Below are positions 33,213 to 41,600 of a DNA stretch of 42,730 nt, piece after piece. Location: contig NZ_MCVI01000051.1 of the NCBI RefSeq assembly GCF_002873135.1, positions 1 through 42,730 on the forward strand. Reading direction: 5' to 3'. The position numbers were made by a program, and so were the translations under genes. Under the pieces are notes generated by a model that saw nothing but the letters and a program-made list of their open reading frames with translations, did no database searches and was not told the DNA's origin. Source of the stretch: Shewanella sp. 10N.286.48.A6 (GTDB lineage Bacteria > Pseudomonadota > Gammaproteobacteria > Enterobacterales > Shewanellaceae). Each line of letters starts with the position of its first letter. Within the stretch, counting starts at the first letter, position 1.

Positions 33213-34067
33213 ATGACACACAATCACGATCCCTATAGTGATGCTGAAGCACTTAAAGGTTTAACTTTAGGTCAAGCGACGCAATATCAAGCTGAATATG
33301 ATGCATCATTGCTGCAAGGGGTTCCTCGTAAGCTAAATAGAGATGCCATTGCATTAACGGCTGAGTTACCTTTTCAAGGTGCTGATATTTGGACTGGCTA
33401 TGAACTATCTTGGCTTAATGCCAAAGGCAAGCCTATGGTAGCCATCATTGAAGTTTACCTTGCCATCGAAAGTGATAACTTAATTGAATCGAAGTCATTT
33501 AAGCTTTATTTAAATAGCTTTAATCAAACCCGCTTTGACAGTGTTGAACTAGTACAACAAACTTTACAACAAGATCTTAGCCGCTGTGCCAATGGCGAGG
33601 TCACGGTAAAAATCATCGAGCCAAAACATTTTAATACCCAGCGCATTGTCGAGTTACCGGGTAACTGTATTGATGAACTTGATATTGAAGTTGATGATTA
33701 TCAATTTAAACCTGAGTACCTTGAAGACAGCACTGAAGAGAAACATGTTGCTGAGACACTTACATCCAACTTGCTAAAGTCGAATTGTTTAATTACCTCT
33801 CAGCCTGATTGGGGTAGCGTGATGATCCGCTACCAAGGTCCTAAAATCGATCGAGAGAAGTTACTGCGTTATTTGATTTCATTCCGTCAACACAATGAAT
33901 TTCACGAGCAATGTGTTGAGCGTATTTTTACTGACTTAAAACGTTATTGCCAATGTTCTAAATTAACGGTTTATGCCCGTTATACTCGCCGTGGAGGTTT
34001 AGATATTAATCCATTTAGAAGTGATTTTGAGCAGCCGCCTGAGACACATCGTTTAGCGAGACAGTAA
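33213..34067 (+). CDS. queF: NADPH-dependent 7-cyano-7-deazaguanine reductase QueF
   Basis: Reduces preQ0 to preQ1 in the queuosine pathway for tRNA wobble modification. It is the long, type II (YqcD) form, 284 aa, with a tandem T-fold. The nucleophilic cysteine is C192 in [15 protein letters not shown]. The QueF-family binding motif is [11 protein letters not shown] (92-102). The C-terminal block [13 protein letters not shown] and [17 protein letters not shown] complete the fold. All key residues expected are present. The ATG at 33213 lies a few bases after GGAAA. It is transcribed alone and ends at a terminator (34091-34116). Confidence 0.95.
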   Translation: MTHNHDPYSDAEALKGLTLGQATQYQAEYDASLLQGVPRKLNRDAIALTAELPFQGADIWTGYELSWLNAKGKPMVAIIEVYLAIESDNLIESKSFKLYLNSFNQTRFDSVELVQQTLQQDLSRCANGEVTVKIIEPKHFNTQRIVELPGNCIDELDIEVDDYQFKPEYLEDSTEEKHVAETLTSNLLKSNCLITSQPDWGSVMIRYQGPKIDREKLLRYLISFRQHNEFHEQCVERIFTDLKRYCQCSKLTVYARYTRRGGLDINPFRSDFEQPPETHRLARQ

Positions 34068-34090
34068 TTTCAAAAATGATATTACAACTT

Positions 34091-34116
34091 AAAAGGCACT
34101 TTTTAGTGCCTTTTTT
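34091..34116 (+). terminator. Intrinsic terminator of queF
   Basis: AAAAGGCACT, four-base loop, AGTGCCTTTTTT. A compact hairpin with a long U tract 24 bases after the queF stop. It can also act on the minus strand, after pfaE. Confidence 0.88.
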
Positions 34117-34173
34117 GATCTGCAGGTAAACCGACTTAGCTAACGATCAATTTAGGCATGCCTTTAAGGCAAC

Positions 34174-35031
34174 TTAATGAGAATCAATAATAAGCTCAGC
34201 CCAATCTATTACTTCAGCGTTATATTCAGGCTCGTTCGCAACACATCCACTATAAAAGCTAATGGCAAACCGATAGCTCTCATTAAGCTTACCTAAACTA
34301 CAATGCCATTGGTTTTCAATCTCAAAGCGCTCTTTGTCATCATTTATCAGCCGCAAAGAGACATTGAATTGTAAAGGTATGACAGCGCCTTTATTCAGCT
34401 TAAGCTCGCTTTTTTCAGCCGATTGAAAATCAAATGCGAATGATTTAAGCGATAAAGCTAAGCCTAAGCCTTTGGCCTTAATGTAAGACTCTTTTAAGGT
34501 CCATAAATCAAAGAAACGTTCCCTATGCTCCACTGCAGGTAAAGCTAATAAAGCTGCCGCTTCAGGTTCAGAAAAGTAATGATTTAATATCGAATGAATA
34601 TTGGTGCTATCACGGCGCCGCTCAATATCCGCCCCCAGCTCAAACGCTTGCATTGGGGCATTAGTTTGATAAATAGCCACCAATAACCAGTCACCACTGT
34701 GACTGATGTTGAAACCTAAACCCGTTTGCTGAAATTGCAGATCAGTTAAACGCGGTTTGCCTTTTTCGCCATATTCAAATACCCATTCATTGGGCTTTAT
34801 ATCGGCAAAACGCGACAACAAAGCCCGCAAGTAACCTCTAACCATTAAGCCTTTTTCACGGGCTGATTGTTGAATATAGCGATTCACTTTTTGGGTTTCA
34901 TCTGCAGGCAACCAAGATGACACCAATGAGGTGGTTTCTTGATCCAATACTGCCGTGGTAAGCGGACAGAAAAATAGATTTATCTTGGTGTCAGAATTCA
35001 AAATCAACTCAATAGTAAAACAAAAAGCCAT
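34174..35031 (-). CDS. pfaE: 4'-phosphopantetheinyl transferase PfaE
   Basis: Sfp-type phosphopantetheinyl transferase of 285 aa that converts the apo-ACP domains of the PUFA synthase (such as the repeats in PfaA) to the active holo form. The Mg/CoA-binding and catalytic motifs are intact: FNISHSGDW (108-116), GADIERR (D135, E137) and FDLWTLKESYIKAKG with E181. The identification as PfaE rather than another Sfp-type enzyme rests on its place 2.7 kb from pfaR-pfaA, matching known EPA loci where pfaE lies apart and on the other strand. The C-terminal 70 residues are less conserved. A terminator separates it from the upstream EF-G-like gene, so it has its own promoter. Confidence 0.92.
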   Translation of the reverse strand: MAFCFTIELILNSDTKINLFFCPLTTAVLDQETTSLVSSWLPADETQKVNRYIQQSAREKGLMVRGYLRALLSRFADIKPNEWVFEYGEKGKPRLTDLQFQQTGLGFNISHSGDWLLVAIYQTNAPMQAFELGADIERRRDSTNIHSILNHYFSEPEAAALLALPAVEHRERFFDLWTLKESYIKAKGLGLALSLKSFAFDFQSAEKSELKLNKGAVIPLQFNVSLRLINDDKERFEIENQWHCSLGKLNESYRFAISFYSGCVANEPEYNAEVIDWAELIIDSH

Positions 35032-35082
35032 TGTCGCTTGTTTCTAACTGAATTTATAGTCTGTGTAATACGCCAAATAAAT

Positions 35083-35117
35083 AAAAACGGCTGGAACATT
35101 ACAGCCCCTGCCGTTTT
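35083..35117 (-). terminator. Intrinsic terminator of the EF-G-like gene
   Basis: On the minus strand AAAACGGC (35117-35110) and GCCGTTTT (35091-35084) enclose an 18-base loop and run into TTTTTATT. An inner CAGCC/GGCTG pairing offers an alternative fold. It lies between the EF-G-like gene and pfaE. Confidence 0.65.
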
Positions 35118-35193
35118 AATCCTATTAGCTTGCGATTAAGACCCGTTTATTGCCGTTGGCAACGATTAACTACTCATAGTGAACCCTTGGCGA

Positions 35194-37224
35194 TTAAGCC
35201 ATCGCGGTGGTCTTTGCCGCTTGCTGAGGTTGTACGTCATAGCGACTAAAGCTCATCGAGAACTGACCGTCACCACCCGTCATCGATTTTAGTCTAGTAG
35301 AATAGTCACTGACATTAGCCAAGGGCACTTCGACTTCAACTGTAACCATGCCAGAGCTATCGGCTTGTGTGCCGCACACCATACCTCGCTCGCTACTGAT
35401 ATCGGCGGTGATATCGCCCACATGTTGCTGAGCAACACAAATATTCATTTCAACGATAGGCTCTAAAACCACTGGCTGAGCAAGTTTAACGGCTTCCATA
35501 AAGGCTTTTTTACCCGCCATCACAAAGGCAATCTCTTTAGAGTCCACACTGTGATGTTTGCCATCTAATACAGTAACTTTGATGTCTTGCATCGGAAACC
35601 CACCAAGCTCACCAGCTGTCATAGCTTCTTTAATTCCCTTTTCAACCGCGGGAATATATTGAGTGGGTACCGAGCCCCCGACCACTTTGCTGACAAACTC
35701 AAAACCTTGACCACGCTCAAGGGGCTCAACTTTAAGCTCTACTTCTCCAAATTGGCCAGAGCCACCGGATTGCTTCTTATGACGATATCTAAAGCTCGCC
35801 TCACCCATTATGGTTTCACGATAAGCAATGGCTGGAGTGTCAGTGTCCATATCAACATTAAACAGCGTTTGCGCTTTTTCTAATGCAATTTGCAGATGTA
35901 AATCACCTTGGCCTTGCAGCACAGTTTGTCCTTCTGCCTCATTACGGGCAATCTGTAAGCTTGGGTCTTCTGCCACTAACTTATGTAGCACTTCCGATAT
36001 TTTTTGTTCATCACCGCGGCGCTTTGCAGACACGGCCAAGCCAAAAATAGGTTGCGGCAATACCAGCTCAGGTAAATGAAATTCATCTTCATCATGGCTG
36101 TCATGCAGCACAGCGCCAACTTCTAACTCATCAATTTTAGCAATGGCGCAGATATCACCCGGGATAGCCTGATTGACGTTACTATGCTGGTCCCCTTGTA
36201 ACTTAAGAATGTTAGTCACTTTAAAGGGTTTACGGCTATGACCGATAAACAGTTTCATGCCCACTTCTATGGTGCCTTGGTATAAACGAAAAACGCCCAT
36301 GCGGCCTAAAAATGGATCGATTGACACTCTAAAGATATGGGCTAATACATGGTCATCAGCTTTTTGGCTAACATCAATAGGGGTGGCATTTTCAGTAAAG
36401 CCTTTGATAAATTGCGGCGGATTAGCTTCAAGAGGGCTTGGCATCAACTTAGTCAGCATTTCCAGTAACGAGCTAATACCAATGTCTTGTTCTGCACTGG
36501 TAAAACATACTGGTACTAAATGACCCATTCGCAATGCGGCTTCTAGCGGCGCATGCAATTGCTCTGGGGTTAATGAATCACCTTGCTCTAAATACAGCTC
36601 CATTAACCGATCATCTTCTTCAAGCACGGTATCAATGAGTTCATCACGGGCAGTTTCCACATCGCTGAATAAGGTTTTCGCTTTTAGATCGCAATGCAGA
36701 TAACAATCCACCACATCATTAGCCATTTCATTGGGGAGATTAACGGGTAAGCAGCGATGACCAAATTGCTGCTGGATATCAGTCAGCAATTCAGCAACTA
36801 AAGCTTCGTTGCCATCTAAGTGGTTAATGGCAATGATCACTGCTTTGCCCTGCGCTCGGGCTGCTTCAAAGGCTCTTTTGGTTACCGATTCAATCCCAGT
36901 GCTGGCATTGACCACCAATAATACCGATTCAACGGCAGAAAGAGGCAATAATGCTCTGCCAATAAAATCAGGTAAACCTGGAGTATCAATAACGTTTAAA
37001 TGGTGGTTTTGGAAGTCAAAATTAAGAAAGGAAGGTTCTAGGCTGTGGTGGTGGGCTTTTTCTTGGGCAGTGAAATCGGCATGATTTGTGCCCTTGTCGA
37101 CCCTGCCTTTTAAGGTTATTGCATTGGCGCTAAACAGTAATGCTTCGAGTAAAGAAGATTTGCCTGCGTTGGTGTGACCCATTACAGCCAAATTACGGAT
37201 TTGCTCAGTGGTGAAATCAGCCAT
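35194..37224 (-). CDS. Elongation factor G-like GTPase (EF-G2 type)
   Basis: 676-aa translational GTPase of the EF-G family but not the canonical FusA, judging by its divergent G motifs. The P-loop is GHTNAGKS (16-23), G3 is DTPGLPDF, and G4 reads INHLDG where NKxD is standard. EF-G domains II-V follow (FRVSIDPFLGRMGVFRLYQG, HKLVAEDPSLQIARNEAEGQ, GGSVPTQYIPAVEKGIKEAM, MKSMTGGDGQFSM). The length is slightly below EF-G (about 700 aa). Such EF-G2 paralogues have ribosome-related or unknown roles. It is monocistronic on the minus strand beside the PUFA locus. Whether it is functionally tied to PUFA synthesis is not shown by the sequence. Confidence 0.88.
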   Translation of the reverse strand: MADFTTEQIRNLAVMGHTNAGKSSLLEALLFSANAITLKGRVDKGTNHADFTAQEKAHHHSLEPSFLNFDFQNHHLNVIDTPGLPDFIGRALLPLSAVESVLLVVNASTGIESVTKRAFEAARAQGKAVIIAINHLDGNEALVAELLTDIQQQFGHRCLPVNLPNEMANDVVDCYLHCDLKAKTLFSDVETARDELIDTVLEEDDRLMELYLEQGDSLTPEQLHAPLEAALRMGHLVPVCFTSAEQDIGISSLLEMLTKLMPSPLEANPPQFIKGFTENATPIDVSQKADDHVLAHIFRVSIDPFLGRMGVFRLYQGTIEVGMKLFIGHSRKPFKVTNILKLQGDQHSNVNQAIPGDICAIAKIDELEVGAVLHDSHDEDEFHLPELVLPQPIFGLAVSAKRRGDEQKISEVLHKLVAEDPSLQIARNEAEGQTVLQGQGDLHLQIALEKAQTLFNVDMDTDTPAIAYRETIMGEASFRYRHKKQSGGSGQFGEVELKVEPLERGQGFEFVSKVVGGSVPTQYIPAVEKGIKEAMTAGELGGFPMQDIKVTVLDGKHHSVDSKEIAFVMAGKKAFMEAVKLAQPVVLEPIVEMNICVAQQHVGDITADISSERGMVCGTQADSSGMVTVEVEVPLANVSDYSTRLKSMTGGDGQFSMSFSRYDVQPQQAAKTTAMA

Positions 37225-37743
37225 TGTGGCCTCCCTTTATCACATAGTTAATCAATCCATTTCGCTTTAAGCACTGTTAGCTTCACATGTTTAGCTGTAA
37301 TAACTCAATCTCAGTAAAAGTATGCCGACAGGATTAACTGATTAGTCAGTGAAACCTTGCTGTTCACCTTTTAAGAGCCTGTCCGCCTTGCAAATCAAGT
37401 GAGATAATTCATGTCATTTAAAGCAAGTGCCTAGCGCTATTTAAATTCAGTATAGAACTGTAACTATGATTAAAAGTTGACCTAGATCAGGCTTTAACTC
37501 ACCAATTAAATTTCATAACAAATACTCATTTGAGCTTACAACTGCTCGCTAGTTATGGTCTGATCTGTGAATAATCAGTCTCGGGTGATTGTATCGACCC
37601 GAAACCTCAGGTACTCTGCTTGCTCGATTGTGCTAAAACGATGATTATGAAGATTAACTATTGTTCATCTTTACTAGTCCCAACAGATTGTATTGCAAAA
37701 ATACAGACCAAGGTTAAGCCTTAATGACAGTAGCATTATATAA
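37225..37743. other. Divergent intergenic region EF-G-like gene / pfaR
   Basis: 519 AT-rich bases holding the promoters of the EF-G-like gene and of pfaR-pfaA. A FadR-like core TGGTCTGATCTG is seen at 37556-37567 and is discussed as a weak candidate. Near the right end a 7-codon mini-ORF (37724-37747) overlaps the pfaR start. No other gene or strong hairpin is apparent. Confidence 0.55.
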
Positions 37744-37747
37744 ATGA
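37724..37747 (+). CDS. Possible 7-codon leader ORF overlapping the pfaR start
   Basis: ATG-ACA-GTA-GCA-TTA-TAT-AAA-TGA encodes MTVALYK. AAGG at 37711-37714 precedes its ATG by nine bases, whereas pfaR itself has no ribosome binding site. Its stop overlaps the pfaR ATG (ATGA at 37744-37747), so it could couple or meter pfaR translation. The segment ATGACAGTAGC is nearly repeated at the pfaR start (ATGACAGCAGA), so duplication of the start region is an alternative explanation. Confidence 0.4.
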   Translation: MTVALYK

Positions 37748-38601
37748 CAGCAGAGCCAAGCGCAAAAGCTGCGATAAAGAAATCAGTGACGACAGACACT
37801 AGCACGCCAGTGGTGCGTCACCGTAATGCCACCACCACCCCTGAAATGCGTCAGTTCATTCAAACGTCTGACTTTAGCGTGAGCCAATTAGCTAAAATCC
37901 TCAATATTTCAGAGGCCACCGTGAGAAAGTGGCGTAAGCGTGATTCTGTCAGCGATACCCCCACCACGCCACATCACCTCAAAACCACATTGTCGCCAAT
38001 GGAAGAGTATGTGGTGATCGGTTTGCGCTACCAATTAAAAATGCCGTTGGACAGACTGCTTAAGGTAACCCAGCAGTTTATTAATAAGGATGTCTCTCGC
38101 TCAGGGCTTGCCCGCTGCTTAAAACGCTACGGGGTATCAAAGCTTGATGAATTCGAAAGCCCCTATGTGCCCGAGCGCTATTTCAACCAGTTACCTATTG
38201 TTCAAGGCACTGATGTCGCCACTTATACTTTGAACCCAGAAACCTTAGCCAAAACCTTATCCTTACCTGAAGCCACTCAAGACAATGTGGTGCAAGTGGT
38301 GTCACTGACGATTCCACCACAATTAACGGATAAAGAAAGTTACTCGATTTTACTGGGTGTTGATTTCGCAACTGACTGGGTTTATCTCGACATCTATCAA
38401 GACAGCCATACCCAAGCGACTAATCGCTATATCGCTTATGTGTTAAAGCACGGCCCGTTTCATTTAAGAAAATTACTCGTAAAAAATTACCACACTTTTT
38501 TAGCTCGCTTCCCGGGCGCTAAAACCATGCATGCTTCGGAAGCAGCACACTCTACAAATAATTCAGCTATGGATAGACTGAACAACGGAGACTCAAAATG
38601 A
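37744..38601 (+). CDS. pfaR: PfaR, transposase-like regulator of the PUFA synthase operon
   Basis: 285-aa protein known in EPA loci as the putative transcriptional regulator PfaR. A disordered, Ser/Thr/Lys-rich start (1-35) is followed by a helix-turn-helix (FSVSQLAKILNISEATVRKWRKR, about 44-66) and a second helical part. Then comes a region that matches the IS481-type integrase core pattern (LLGVDFATDWVYLDIYQ at about 203-219, then HGPFHLRKLLVKNYHTF). The catalytic TDNG of such transposases is replaced by VKNY, and the first-Asp block by VVSLTIP, so it cannot be an active transposase. Its stop overlaps the pfaA start (ATGA, 38598-38601). It probably activates pfaA from an upstream site. Confidence 0.85.
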   Translation: MTAEPSAKAAIKKSVTTDTSTPVVRHRNATTTPEMRQFIQTSDFSVSQLAKILNISEATVRKWRKRDSVSDTPTTPHHLKTTLSPMEEYVVIGLRYQLKMPLDRLLKVTQQFINKDVSRSGLARCLKRYGVSKLDEFESPYVPERYFNQLPIVQGTDVATYTLNPETLAKTLSLPEATQDNVVQVVSLTIPPQLTDKESYSILLGVDFATDWVYLDIYQDSHTQATNRYIAYVLKHGPFHLRKLLVKNYHTFLARFPGAKTMHASEAAHSTNNSAMDRLNNGDSK

Positions 38602-41600
38602 GCCAAGAACCGACCCCACAAGAGTTAGTTGAAGACAAACGACTCAATAAGCGTCTTAAAGATATGCCTATCGCCATTGTCGGCATGGCAAGTATCTTTG
38701 CTAATTCGCGTTACTTGAATAAGTTTTGGGACTTAATCAGTGAAAAAATTGATGCCATTACTGAAGTACCTAAGTCGCACTGGCGCCCTGAAGATTACTT
38801 CGATGCAGACAAAACAACCCCAGATAAAAGTTACTGTAAGCGCGGTGGCTTCATCCCTGACGTTGACTTTAACCCTATGGAGTTTGGCCTACCGCCAAAT
38901 ATCCTAGAGCTCACTGACACCTCACAATTATTATCATTGGTTATCGCCAAAGAGGTGCTTGCCGATGCGGGTGTAACACCTGAATATGACACCGATAAAA
39001 TCGGTATTACGCTCGGCGTGGGCGGCGGTCAAAAAATCAATGCTAGCCTAACTGCGCGCCTACAATATCCTGTACTTAAAAAGGTATTTAAAAGTAGCGG
39101 CTTAAGTGATGCTGACAGCGATATGCTGATCAAGAAATTCCAAGACCAATATGTTCACTGGGAAGAAAACTCATTCCCGGGGTCTTTAGGTAATGTTATC
39201 GCTGGTCGTATTGCTAACCGCTTTGATTTAGGTGGCATGAACTGTGTGGTTGATGCAGCATGTGCAGGCTCACTAGCCGCTATGCGTATGGCATTAACAG
39301 AGCTGGTTGAAGGCCGCAGTGAAATGATGATCACCGGTGGTGTGTGTACTGATAACTCACCTTCTATGTATATGAGTTTCTCTAAAACGCCTGCATTTAC
39401 CACTAACGAAACCATTCAACCATTTGATATCGATTCAAAAGGTATGATGATCGGTGAAGGTATCGGCATGGTGGCGCTGAAACGTCTTGAAGATGCTGAA
39501 CGTGATGGCGATAGAATCTACTCTGTTATTAAAGGTGTGGGCGCGTCATCAGATGGTAAATTTAAATCAATTTATGCGCCACGCCCAGAAGGCCAAGCAA
39601 AAGCATTAAAACGAGCTTATGATGATGCCGGTTTTGAGCCTCACACTGTTGGTTTAATTGAAGCACATGGTACAGGTACTGCTGCAGGTGACGTAGCTGA
39701 ATTTAACGGTCTTAAGTCCGTTTTTGGCGAGTTTAATGACACTAAACAACACATTGCTTTAGGTTCAGTTAAGTCTCAAGTGGGTCACACTAAGTCAACA
39801 GCTGGCACGGCAGGAGTCATTAAAGCAGCCCTAGCCCTGCATCATAAAGTGCTGCCACCAACCATAAACGTGTCTAAGCCTAATCCCAAACTAAATGTTG
39901 AAGATTCGCCGTTTTTCTTAAATACCGAAACCCGTCCTTGGATGCCGCGCCCTGATGGCACCCCGCGTCGTGCTGGTATTAGCTCATTTGGTTTCGGCGG
40001 TACTAACTTCCATATGGTGCTTGAAGAATACACAGCAGAACATGCTCGTGATGCGAAATACCGTCAACGCCAAGTACCTCAAAGTGTGTTAATTAGCGCC
40101 GATAATAAAGCGGCACTTCAAACTGAAGTTAGCACGTTAATCGCTGCCATTGCTAAGCTAACTGATACTGACAACACCAGTATTGCTCAAGCTGAACTTA
40201 CCCGCATCGCTAAGCAATATGCCGTTAGAACATTAGATGTAAACGCGCCACGTTTAGGCTTAGTTGCTGCGAATTTAGCAGAGCTAACGGCTCAATTACA
40301 ATTGGCATTAAAACAGCTTGAAAGCCAAAGCAGTGATGCTTGGCAATTGCCTTCAGGCACTAGCTACCGCTCAGCCGCTTTAATTAATACTGCCGCTAAA
40401 GCTAGCAAGTCAGCTAAAGTTGCAGCCTTATTTGCAGGTCAAGGTTCTCAATACTTAAACATGGGTATTGAAGTCGCTTGTCATTTCCCAGAAATGCGTC
40501 AGCAGCTTAACAAGGCTGATAAAGTCTTCGCTAGCTTTAACAAAACGCCGCTTTCACAAGTCTTATTTCCAATCCCTGCATTTGAAAAAGCAGATAAAGA
40601 GGCTCAAGCAGCGTTACTGACGAGCACTGATAACGCCCAAAGCGCCATTGGTGTCGTCAGCATGAGTCAATACCAGTTATTCACTCAAGCAGGATTTGCT
40701 GCTGACATGTTTGCGGGTCACAGCTTTGGTGAGCTTTCTGCATTATGTGCAGCGGGTGTTATCTCTAATGATGACTACTACCAATTATCTTTTGCACGCG
40801 GCGAGTCAATGGCAGCATCTGCTGTTGATAAAGACGGTAATGCACTTGATAAAGGCACCATGTACGCCATTATCTTGCCAGCAAATGATGCTGACGCGGC
40901 CAATGCTGAAAATATCGCAAAATTAGAAAGCTGCATCAGTGATTTTGATGGGGTAAAAGTGGCTAACTACAACTCAGCGACTCAGCTTGTTATTGCAGGT
41001 CCTACTGAAAGTTGCGCAGCTGCGGCTAAAGCCATTAGCGCATTAGGCTTTAAAGCGATAGCGCTGCCAGTATCTGGCGCCTTCCATACTCCGCTTGTGG
41101 GTCATGCACAAAAGCCATTTGCTAAAGCGATCGATAAAGCCAAATTTAGCGCAAGTAAAGTGGCCTTGTTCTCAAATGCTAGCGGTGAGCAACACCCAAC
41201 AGATGCTAAATCAATTAAAGCGGCATTCAAGCAACATATGCTGCAATCAGTGCGCTTTACTGATCAGCTAAATAATATGTATGACGCGGGTGCACGGGTA
41301 TTTGTTGAATTTGGTCCTAAGAACATTCTTCAAAAACTGGTACAAGCCACCTTGGGCGATAAAGCTGAGTCAGTTTCTGTTGTCAGCATAAACCCGAATC
41401 CTAAAGGTAATAGTGATACCCAGCTTCGCATTGCTGCTATGCAACTTTGTGTATTGGGCGCACCCTTGACTGAAATTGATCCATACCAAGCTGACATTGC
41501 AGCGCCTGCTAAACCTAAAGGCATGAACGTCAAACTGAATGCATCGAACCATATTAGCACGCCAACCCTTGCAAAAATGGAAAAATCATTGGCGACAGGT

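Noticed and set aside
37744..38601. An active insertion sequence carrying the PfaR frame
   Set aside because: Catalytic blocks are missing, no terminal repeats or target duplication are visible, and the gene is coupled to pfaA.
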